A stretch of DNA of 5,539 nucleotides from positions 1 through 5,539 of the forward strand of contig VEQI01000237.1 of assembly GCA_018883305.1 (NCBI GenBank). Reading direction: 5' to 3'. A program made the position numbers and the translations under genes. The DNA is from Limnohabitans sp. (GTDB lineage Bacteria > Pseudomonadota > Gammaproteobacteria > Burkholderiales > Burkholderiaceae_C). The notes under the pieces are model-generated. The model made no database searches, was not told the origin of the DNA, and was given only the letters and a program-made list of their open reading frames with translations. Shown here in pieces: positions 1 to 5,285 of the stretch (its first letter is position 1; every line of letters starts with the position of its first letter).

Positions 1-1
1 G

Positions 2-298
2 GGTAAGCCCTATCAGACCACCACGGTGGGACAACCCCTGCTGGAAATCATCTCGGCGGGCGTGCCCAAATTGCGCGTGAGTGCCAGCTCTAAGCTGTTC
101 ACCCGTATCCGCGTGGGTTCCAACTTGCGTGTCACGATTGATGAAACTGGCGTGACCTACAACGCCCAAGTCAGCCTCGTCAACGCGCGCATCGATCCGG
201 TGAATCAGACCTTCGAGATGGAGGCGCGCGTGCAGGGTCAAGCCACCAACTTGTTGCCTGGCATGAGTGGCACGGCGGTGCTGGCGCCGGGGCGTTGA
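2..298 (+). CDS. Periplasmic adaptor (HlyD/RND membrane fusion protein), C-terminal fragment
   Basis: The reading frame is open from the left edge (codon phase starts at base 2) to TGA at 296-298, leaving 98 C-terminal residues; the true start lies outside the window. An internal GTG at 26 is simply a valine codon of the longer gene. What is visible is the distal end of a membrane fusion protein: a lipoyl-like edge (G-K-P-Y-Q ... G-Q-P-L-L-E-I), a beta-barrel stretch with alternating hydrophobic residues, and the closing motif R-I-D-P-V-N-Q-T-F followed by L-L-P-G-M-S-G-T-A-V-L, characteristic of RND-type adaptors (MexA/AcrA/CusB-like). Such proteins bridge an inner-membrane transporter and an outer-membrane TolC-like channel in the periplasm. 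It lies 3 nt before the next gene and is surely in the same operon. The family assignment is good; the substrate cannot be told. Confidence 0.85.
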   Translation, partial: GKPYQTTTVGQPLLEIISAGVPKLRVSASSKLFTRIRVGSNLRVTIDETGVTYNAQVSLVNARIDPVNQTFEMEARVQGQATNLLPGMSGTAVLAPGR

Positions 299-301
299 GT
301 C

Positions 302-1663
302 ATGAGTGACATCCGCTTTGCTTCGGCGCAACCGCATTCCTGGCAGGTCCTGGATCAACTGGCCAGCAAAGCGCGCGCGGCGGATACCGAGCAGGCGCTG
401 TTGTTTGTCATGGCCAACGACAGCTTTGCGATGGTGCCCTACCGCTCGGCGCTGGTCTTCACGGTGCATCAGGGTGAGCCCGTGCTGAGTTGCGCCTCTG
501 GCCTGACTTCAGTGGATCGTCGCAGTGCATTTGGTTCCTGGGTGGAGCAGGTGGTGGCGGCGTTGTTGCCACGGCTGGCCGACACACATCGCTTCACCTT
601 GGAGGATGTGCCCGAGGCATTGAGAGCCGCCTGGCGCGAGTACTGGCCGCCGCAGGTACAAATTCATCCGGTGCCAGGCACGGGTGTCCAGATACTGGGC
701 GCCGTGGTGTATGTGACCGACGAGCCCTGGCCGGACGTGACCCTGTCCATGCTCAGTGCCTTGCACCAAGTGCATGGTCTATGCCTGCAACACTTGCGGA
801 CACAGCGCGGGCCGTTCGATTTTCTGAAGCTATGGGTGGATGGCCGGCAACTCAAGACGCGCAAATACCTTTGGCGGGGTGTGTTGGCGTTGCTGCTGGT
901 GTTGTGTGTGCCCATCCGGCAGTTTGTGATTGCGCCAGCAGAGATCATTTCTCTGGATGCGGTGGCGGTGACCTCCCCGCTAGAGGGCATTGTGGCGCAG
1001 ATGGAGGCCAAGCCCAACCAGCCCGTCAAGAAGGGTGAGGTGCTGTTTCGTCTGGATGACACGGCCATTCGCAACCGTCTGGAGACGGCGCGTCAGGGGT
1101 TGGAAGTGGCGCGTGCAGAATATCTGGCCGGGGCACATCGTGCCTTCGTGACCACGGACAAATCAGCTGAGGCTGGTGTCCTCAAGGGGCGTATCAACGA
1201 GCGACTGGCCGAGGTGGCCTCCTTGCAAGACCAAATGGCCCTGCTGGAGATTCGGGCGCCGCGTGACGGTATTGCCGTCTATGGTCAGGAGAACGATTGG
1301 ATTGGCAAGCCGGTGAGTGCCGGGCAACGCATCATGGAGCTGGCCGACAGCCAGAAAGCGGGCGTGAATGCCTGGGTCCCGGTGGCCGATGCCATCAACT
1401 TGCGGTCCGGCGAGGTCATTCATGTGTTGCTGTATGCCGACCCCTTGCACCCCATGACCGCCACCATCGAATTGGCCAGCTACCAGGCCACCAAGTCGCC
1501 TGACGGCGTGGCCGCCTATCGTGTGCGTGCCACCTTGCCCTCGCAAGAGACCGTTCGGCTGGGTCTCCGGGGCAGCGCCAAGATCAATGGCGATTGGGTG
1601 CCACTGGCTTACTTTCTGTTTCGGCGACCGTTTTCTGCGGTGCGTCAGTGGCTGGGTGTCTGA
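302..1663 (+). CDS. GAF-like domain, transmembrane helix and HlyD-like periplasmic adaptor protein
   Basis: A 453-residue protein starting at the ATG 3 nt after the preceding stop; the Shine-Dalgarno is weak, consistent with translational coupling. Residues about 25-165 form a soluble domain with a GAF-like pattern (S-A-L-V-F, then V-L-S-C-A-S-G-L, a W-V-E-Q-V helix, and L-G-A-V-V-Y-V near 132-138). A single hydrophobic helix lies at about 189-210, preceded by basic residues (R-Q-L-K-T-R-K), so the N-domain should be cytoplasmic. The rest is an HlyD-like adaptor: first lipoyl half at about 222-252 (S-P-L-E-G-I-V ... V-K-K-G-E-V-L-F-R-L-D), a short helical hairpin at about 253-313, the second lipoyl half at about 315-349 (I-R-A-P-R-D-G-I ... 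V-S-A-G-Q-R-I-M-E-L-A-D) and a beta-barrel at about 352-430. The hairpin is much shorter than that of E. coli HlyD, so direct docking on a TolC channel is doubtful. GAF is my fold guess from pattern; the adaptor part is firmer. Confidence 0.85.
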   Translation: MSDIRFASAQPHSWQVLDQLASKARAADTEQALLFVMANDSFAMVPYRSALVFTVHQGEPVLSCASGLTSVDRRSAFGSWVEQVVAALLPRLADTHRFTLEDVPEALRAAWREYWPPQVQIHPVPGTGVQILGAVVYVTDEPWPDVTLSMLSALHQVHGLCLQHLRTQRGPFDFLKLWVDGRQLKTRKYLWRGVLALLLVLCVPIRQFVIAPAEIISLDAVAVTSPLEGIVAQMEAKPNQPVKKGEVLFRLDDTAIRNRLETARQGLEVARAEYLAGAHRAFVTTDKSAEAGVLKGRINERLAEVASLQDQMALLEIRAPRDGIAVYGQENDWIGKPVSAGQRIMELADSQKAGVNAWVPVADAINLRSGEVIHVLLYADPLHPMTATIELASYQATKSPDGVAAYRVRATLPSQETVRLGLRGSAKINGDWVPLAYFLFRRPFSAVRQWLGV

Positions 1664-1665
1664 CG

Positions 1666-3759
1666 ATGTTGCCGCCATCCACGGCATTGCCCGCTTTGCG
1701 TGAAGACCTGGTGCTGCATCCCGGCGCCACGCAAAAGGATGGCGCACCCAGCTGGATGATTGAAGATCCCTTGCGTGGTCGCTTCTTCCGCATGGGTTGG
1801 CTGGAGTTTGAGGTGCTCACGCGCTGGCATTTGGGTGATGCTCAGGCGGTCGCGAGCCGGGTGGCACAAGAAACACTGCTCACGCCCGAGGTGGACGAAG
1901 TGCTGGCGGTGCGGGATTTTTTCTTGCGCCATGAATTGCTGGTCAACCCGGCGCTGATGCAGCGCATCACCGAAGCCCCCTTGCCCCAGCCCAGTCTGGC
2001 GACCAAGGCCTTGCACAACTACCTGATGTTTCGTCTCCCGCTGGTGAACCCGGACGCTTGGCTGGGACGCCATATGCGCGCCTTTGCGCCACTATTGGGT
2101 GCGCGCGCGTTTGTTGCCTCCATGGGCGCAGCGCTCCTTGGGCTGTTTTTGGCCTTGCAGCAATGGGACCGTTTTTCGTCCACTTTTTTGGAGACGCTGT
2201 CGTTGACGGGCATGCTCAGCTACCTGGTGGCACTCATCTTTGCCAAGGTGTTGCACGAACTGGGACATGCCTTCACCGCCAAGCAACTGGGGCTCAGAGT
2301 GCCGCGCATGGGGGTGGCCATCGTGCTTTTGCTGCCCATGCTGTACACCGACACCGGAGAAACCTGGCGCTTGACCCGACGTCAGGACCGATTGGCGATT
2401 GCCATGGCGGGCATGCGCATTGAACTGATGCTGGCCGCCTGGTGCACCCTGGCCTGGAGTTTCCTGCCAGATGGCGCATGGCGGGGGGCGATGTTCTTTT
2501 TGGCCACCACCAGCTGGATCATGACGTTGGCGGTGAACGCCAGCCCGTTCATGCGCTTCGACGGTTATTACATGATGTCCGACGCCACGGGCATTCCCAA
2601 TCTGCATGATGAAGCGGCCAAGGTGGTACGGCATGCTTTGCGTCGACATTTGCTGGGCTTTGACGAGCCCGAGCCCACCCTGGAGGGCGATGCGCCACCG
2701 CCGTGGCTGTTGTGGTTTGGGCTGGGCACACTGGCCTACCGCTTCTTCCTGTTTCTGGGCATTGCGGTTACGGTCTACTTTTATTTCTTCAAGGCGCTGG
2801 GCATTTTTTTGTTTGCGGTGGAAATCTGGTGGTTCATTCTCAAACCGCTTTTCACGGAAATGCGCATATGGTGGACGGGACGTCAGCACATACAGCTTCA
2901 ACCTGCCTTGCGCATGGGCGCTGTCTTGTTGGCACTGGGCGCCGTGTTGGTCGTGCCTTGGCACAGCCAGGTGCAAGCCGAAGGATGGCTTCGCGCAGGA
3001 CAGGAATTTGCCGCGTACTCCCCACGCGCCGCCCGTGTGCTGGACATGCCTCTGGCGGGAGAAGTGCGCTCGAGTCAGCGTCTGGCAGCGCTGGTCTCGC
3101 CCGATCTGGAACTGCGCGGCGCACGTGCGAACGCGCGCATCGGTGCGTTGGACTCACGCATGCAGGCCGCCACCGGTGCTGAACAGTTGATGGAATCCCT
3201 GCGCAGCACGCGTGAACAGTTGAACCAACAATGGAGCGAGGCGCGTGGCACCCAGGTGGAGTCCCGCCAGCTTGAGTTGAGCGCGCCCTTTGCAGGGCGG
3301 GTGGTGGATGTGGTGCCGGACGTGATCGCTGGCTCGATGGTGGCGCGACAGGAGGTGCTGGCCCGGGTGATTGATTCCACGCACTGGATCGCTGAGGCAT
3401 ATGTGGATGAGGACGATGTCAAGCGCATTGGCCTGGGAGCGCAGGTGCGCGCTTATGTGCACGGTGTGCATCAGGAAGTGCTGGACGGGCAGGTCGATCA
3501 GATTGACACCGTGCCGTTGGACCAATTGCCCGCCGAGATGCTGGCAGCCCGTTTTGGCGGCTGGTTGCTCACCACCGATGACACCACGCAACTCAAGCCT
3601 CGGCAAACCTTGTACCGAGTCCGGGTGGCCTTGTATCACCCACCGACGATGGCGCAGGTTCGCCTGGCTGGATTCAACATCCAGGGTGAGCGCATCAGCC
3701 TGATCGGACGGATGGCGCGCGGCGTGGTGAGTGCGTTGGTGTTACAGGCCAGCTTTTAA
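1666..3759 (+). CDS. PqqD-like, M50 site-2-type zinc metalloprotease fused to HlyD-like adaptor domain
   Basis: I chose the ATG at 1666, 2 nt after the upstream stop (697 residues). The frame is open further upstream (to a TTG at 1594), but only inside the preceding gene. Residues about 8-95 resemble a PqqD-like winged-helix domain (W30 M I E D P, then R-G-R-F-F-R-M-G and a helix ending in L-L-V). A polytopic membrane part follows, about eight helices between 145 and 432. It carries the M50 zinc site: H197-E198-L199-G200-H201, and N291-A-S-P-F-M-R-F-D299-G with D299 as the expected third ligand. After the last helix (about 416-432) comes an HlyD-like periplasmic segment: lipoyl-like half at about 440-480, a short helical region at about 482-530, the second half at about 536-570 (S-A-P-F-A-G-R-V-V-D-V-V) and a barrel at about 572-680. 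The catalytic residues are intact, so it is probably an active intramembrane protease. The family includes putative peptide zinc metalloproteases such as YydH of the Bacillus YydF peptide locus; a role in peptide or protein maturation coupled to export is inference. Confidence 0.88.
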   Translation: MLPPSTALPALREDLVLHPGATQKDGAPSWMIEDPLRGRFFRMGWLEFEVLTRWHLGDAQAVASRVAQETLLTPEVDEVLAVRDFFLRHELLVNPALMQRITEAPLPQPSLATKALHNYLMFRLPLVNPDAWLGRHMRAFAPLLGARAFVASMGAALLGLFLALQQWDRFSSTFLETLSLTGMLSYLVALIFAKVLHELGHAFTAKQLGLRVPRMGVAIVLLLPMLYTDTGETWRLTRRQDRLAIAMAGMRIELMLAAWCTLAWSFLPDGAWRGAMFFLATTSWIMTLAVNASPFMRFDGYYMMSDATGIPNLHDEAAKVVRHALRRHLLGFDEPEPTLEGDAPPPWLLWFGLGTLAYRFFLFLGIAVTVYFYFFKALGIFLFAVEIWWFILKPLFTEMRIWWTGRQHIQLQPALRMGAVLLALGAVLVVPWHSQVQAEGWLRAGQEFAAYSPRAARVLDMPLAGEVRSSQRLAALVSPDLELRGARANARIGALDSRMQAATGAEQLMESLRSTREQLNQQWSEARGTQVESRQLELSAPFAGRVVDVVPDVIAGSMVARQEVLARVIDSTHWIAEAYVDEDDVKRIGLGAQVRAYVHGVHQEVLDGQVDQIDTVPLDQLPAEMLAARFGGWLLTTDDTTQLKPRQTLYRVRVALYHPPTMAQVRLAGFNIQGERISLIGRMARGVVSALVLQASF

Positions 3760-3787
3760 CACTCTCAATAGGCTGGCACGGTTCGTC

Positions 3788-4615
3788 TCAGCGCCCCTTG
3801 AATACGGGTTCCCGCTTGTCCACAAAGGCGCGCGTTGCCTCACGATGGTCTTCGGTCTGGGCGCAATGGACGTGGTGTGTGGCTTCCAGGTCCATGCAGT
3901 CCATGAGGTTGCCGTGGATGGCCCGGTTGAGGTTTTCTTTCATGTAACGGTAGGCCACGGTGGGGCCGCTGGCCAGGCGACGTGCAATGGCCTGCGCGCG
4001 TTGTGCCAGTTCATCCGCAGGGCAGACCCAGTTCACCAGCCCCAGTGACAAGGCTTGGGCCGCTTCAATGCGTTCGGGCAACAGGTACATTTCTCGCGCC
4101 TTGGCTGCGCCCACCAGACGAGTCAGGAAATAAGAGCCTCCGTAGTCACCGGAGAAACCCACCTTGGCAAAGGCGGTGGTCATCACGGCGGTGTCCGCCA
4201 TGATGCGCAGATCACAGGCCAGTGCCAGGGAGAAGCCGGCACCGGCGGCTGCGCCAGGCAAGGCGGCCAGGGTGGGCTTGGGCATGGTGAACAAGCGCCC
4301 CGAGGTGCCGCGCTGGTCCAGGCGTTGGCGATGGATGTACTCATCGATGGTGTGCGAGCCAGGTTCGTTGTAGCTGCGGGTGAGCATGCTCTTGACGTCG
4401 CCGCCCGCGCAAAAGGCGCGCCCCTGGCCGGTCAACAAGATGCATTTGACAGCCGGATTGCTCTCTGCGGCGGCCAGTTGTGCTTGCAAGGCCTCATTCA
4501 TGGGCCGTGAAAGTGCATTGCGCGCATCCGGTCGGTTGAAGGTGAGCGTGAGCACGCCTTGGTCCAGGGTGGCGAGGAGATCCGTGGTGCCGGTGTCAAT
4601 CGTGGTGGAGGACAT
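3788..4615 (-). CDS. Enoyl-CoA hydratase/isomerase family protein (crotonase superfamily)
   Basis: A 275-residue protein read right to left, of typical length for the family. The ATG at 4615 fits the usual crotonase N-terminus (G-V-L-T-L-T-F-N-R-P at 20-29). The only further upstream start is a TTG at 4687, which would add 24 unconserved residues from AT-rich DNA. Crotonase landmarks are A-F-C-A-G-G-D at 67-73 and G-A-A-A-G-A-G-F at 121-128, which form the CoA-thioester oxyanion hole, and C-D-L-R-I at 134-138. By hand alignment with rat mitochondrial hydratase, the two catalytic glutamates (144 and 164) correspond to S129 and F149, while an aspartate, D157, sits in G-D-Y-G-G-S where several isomerase-type members carry an acidic residue. 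It probably acts on an acyl-CoA in the cytoplasm, but hydration should not be assumed. No Shine-Dalgarno is visible ahead of the ATG (pyrimidine-rich). It converges on the adaptor/protease operon, 28 nt apart, and is unlikely to share its function. Confidence 0.9.
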   Translation of the reverse strand: MSSTTIDTGTTDLLATLDQGVLTLTFNRPDARNALSRPMNEALQAQLAAAESNPAVKCILLTGQGRAFCAGGDVKSMLTRSYNEPGSHTIDEYIHRQRLDQRGTSGRLFTMPKPTLAALPGAAAGAGFSLALACDLRIMADTAVMTTAFAKVGFSGDYGGSYFLTRLVGAAKAREMYLLPERIEAAQALSLGLVNWVCPADELAQRAQAIARRLASGPTVAYRYMKENLNRAIHGNLMDCMDLEATHHVHCAQTEDHREATRAFVDKREPVFKGR

Positions 4616-4642
4616 GGTGTGTGGGGAAGAAAGAGAATCGAT

Positions 4643-4648
4643 ATTATC
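4643..4648 (-). promoter_or_regulatory. Possible -10 element for the enoyl-CoA hydratase-like gene
   Basis: On the minus strand this reads GATAAT, one mismatch from TATAAT, and ends 27 nt before the ATG at 4615. It would give a leader of about 20 nt. No good -35 hexamer is found at 16-18 nt spacing, and an AT-rich stretch yields such matches by chance, so this is a weak candidate. Confidence 0.25.
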
Positions 4649-4687
4649 AACATCAAATCCGAATTTGCGTTGAGTAAATATGGTCAA

Positions 4688-4727
4688 TTTGAATGTATTT
4701 GAATGAATATGAAAGGATTTGAATATC
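4688..4727 (+). repeat. Four phased 10-bp repeats (TTTGAATNNN) upstream of the H-NS-family gene
   Basis: Units start at 4688, 4698, 4708 and 4718. They read TTTGAATGTA, TTTGAATGAA, TATGAAAGGA and TTTGAATATC, so three carry an exact TTTGAAT and one is a degenerate copy. The 10-bp period is about one helical turn, placing each AT-rich core on the same DNA face; this suits intrinsic curvature or cooperative binding of a regulator or of H-NS itself. A fifth TTTGAAT lies out of strict phase at 4750-4756. The repetition is seen directly; the regulatory role is inference. Confidence 0.6.
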
Positions 4728-4739
4728 CATAAATATGGA
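4726..4739. promoter_or_regulatory. 6-2-6 palindrome, possible operator ahead of the H-NS-family gene
   Basis: TCCATA-AA-TATGGA is a perfect 6-bp inverted repeat with a 2-nt centre. If transcription starts about 7 nt after the candidate -10 box at 4762-4769, the centre lies near -40, where an activator contacting RNA polymerase or a repressor would be effective. It is too short and too poor in GC to be a terminator. The symmetry is visible; the operator function is inferred. Confidence 0.45.
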
Positions 4740-4761
4740 CGAGTGTGGTTTTGAATATCGG

Positions 4762-4769
4762 TATAAAAT
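4762..4769 (+). promoter_or_regulatory. Candidate -10 box (TATAAAAT) of the H-NS-family gene
   Basis: TATAAA/TAAAAT is a near-consensus sigma-70 -10 region. It lies 29 nt before the ATG at 4799, giving a leader of roughly 25 nt. No recognisable -35 hexamer is present 16-18 nt upstream (around 4739-4746, reading approximately ACGAGTGT). The promoter may therefore depend on an upstream factor or on curved DNA. Confidence 0.5.
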
Positions 4770-4786
4770 CCCCCCTTTATTTAAAA

Positions 4787-4790
4787 AAGG
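4787..4790 (+). promoter_or_regulatory. Ribosome binding site deciding the H-NS-family start
   Basis: AAGG, within a run of A residues, lies 8 nt before the ATG at 4799. It supports that start over the in-frame GTG at 4745, which would lie upstream of the candidate -10 box and add 18 residues unlike the family N-terminus. Confidence 0.65.
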
Positions 4791-4798
4791 TTTATTTC

Positions 4799-5155
4799 AT
4801 GGCTACATCCGTTGCATCTCAATTGGCTAAACTGCGCAAAGAACGTGAGGCGCTGGAAAAACGCGAAAAAGCCCTGATGGCGCGTACCCATGACAAGGCC
4901 TTGAGCAAAATCGTCCAGATCGCCCGTGATGCTGGCCTTTCTGCTGAAGATATCGCCAAGGCCCTGGGCCAGGGCAAGGCCACCAAAAAACCCGCCCGTG
5001 CCGCTGGGAAATCCACCGGCTCCCGTGGCAAAGTGGCGCCCAAGTACCGTAACCCGGCTCAGGCCGACCAGACCTGGACGGGGCGTGGCAAGGCCCCTGT
5101 GTGGGTGCAGGCGCTCAAGGCCGCCGGTACGCTGGAGACGGCCCTGATTAAATAA
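4799..5155 (+). CDS. H-NS family nucleoid-associated DNA-binding protein
   Basis: A 118-residue basic protein, close to the normal length for short Burkholderiales H-NS paralogues. Residues about 5-30 (Q-L-A-K-L-R-K-E-R-E-A-L-E-K-R-E) form a charged coiled-coil helix for dimerisation. Residues 36-56 form a second helical segment (A-R-D-A-G-L-S-A-E-D-I-A-K-A-L). A Lys/Ala/Gly-rich linker covers about 57-77, and the C-terminal H-NS DNA-binding domain about 78-118: K78-V-A-P-K-Y-R-N-P86, then T92-W-T-G-R-G-K-A-P100 and W102. The T-G-R-G-K loop corresponds to the (Q/R)-G-R minor-groove-inserting motif of H-NS, used to recognise AT-rich DNA. Such proteins silence AT-rich, often acquired, genes and frequently repress their own promoters, which fits the AT-rich upstream stretch. 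It is a stand-alone gene with its own candidate promoter and terminator. H-NS family membership is secure; whether it is the housekeeping copy or an accessory paralogue cannot be told. Confidence 0.95.
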   Translation: MATSVASQLAKLRKEREALEKREKALMARTHDKALSKIVQIARDAGLSAEDIAKALGQGKATKKPARAAGKSTGSRGKVAPKYRNPAQADQTWTGRGKAPVWVQALKAAGTLETALIK

Positions 5156-5201
5156 TTGAATTGAGTCACGTTTCGCTGGAATATCGGCGACATGAATCAG
5201 C

Positions 5202-5233
5202 AACCCACGGGTTTTAAAATCCGTGGGTTTTTT
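5202..5233 (+). terminator. Intrinsic (Rho-independent) terminator after the H-NS-family gene
   Basis: AACCCACGG at 5202-5210 pairs perfectly with CCGTGGGTT at 5221-5229 around a 10-nt AT-rich loop, followed by an uninterrupted T run (5228-5233). It starts 46 nt after the stop codon and separates the H-NS-family transcript from the next gene. Confidence 0.9.
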
Positions 5234-5251
5234 ATTGTCAAATAAATAGAT

Positions 5252-5270
5252 ATTCAAACATTGATTGAAT
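5252..5270. promoter_or_regulatory. Imperfect palindrome in the leader of the CMD-family gene
   Basis: ATTCAA (5252-5257) and TTGAAT (5265-5270) are inverted around ACATTGA. With the inner CA/TG included, 8 of 9 base pairs match about a central T. It ends 3 nt before the ribosome binding site, so a bound protein could block transcription or translation. Its half-site is the same TTGAAT/ATTCAA sequence repeated in the H-NS upstream region. AT-rich DNA yields such symmetry fairly easily, so the role is tentative. Confidence 0.35.
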
Positions 5271-5273
5271 CAC

Positions 5274-5279
5274 AAGGAG
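5274..5279 (+). promoter_or_regulatory. Strong ribosome binding site of the CMD-family gene
   Basis: AAGGAG, matching the anti-Shine-Dalgarno core, lies 6 nt before the ATG at 5286 and fixes that start. It is the clearest ribosome binding site in the window. Confidence 0.85.
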
Positions 5280-5285
5280 ACAACG

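Noticed and set aside
1594..1665. Extended TTG start for the M50 protease gene
   Set aside because: It would overlap the preceding gene by about 70 nt and add residues unlike the conserved N-terminus. The ATG at 1666, 2 nt after the upstream stop, fits the operon spacing.
2092..2976. Long minus-strand open frame (294 codons) opposite the M50 protease gene
   Set aside because: Its product is rich in His, Gln, Pro and Arg with no recognisable domain. It is the antisense shadow of a GC-rich coding strand whose frame encodes an unambiguous protease.
3804..3820. CGGG-TT-CCCG symmetry near the end of the enoyl-CoA hydratase-like gene as a terminator
   Set aside because: The stem is only 4 bp with a 2-nt loop, lies inside the coding region and has no T run.
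4055..4510. Plus-strand open frame (151 codons) opposite the enoyl-CoA hydratase-like gene
   Set aside because: Gly/His/Ala-rich translation without family similarity, lying entirely within a clear crotonase gene on the other strand.
4745..4798. GTG start 18 codons upstream for the H-NS-family protein
   Set aside because: It lies before the candidate -10 box. The ATG at 4799 has a Shine-Dalgarno and gives the usual family N-terminus.
4753..5187. The 9-mer GAATATCGG at 4753-4761 and again at 5179-5187, flanking the H-NS-family gene
   Set aside because: No further similarity extends from either copy and no target-site or mobile-element structure is present; chance is the simplest explanation.
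5235..5263. TTGTCA at 5235-5240 as a -35 box for the CMD-family gene
   Set aside because: The hexamer is good but overlaps the terminator tail region, and no acceptable -10 hexamer lies 16-18 nt downstream (around ACATTG).
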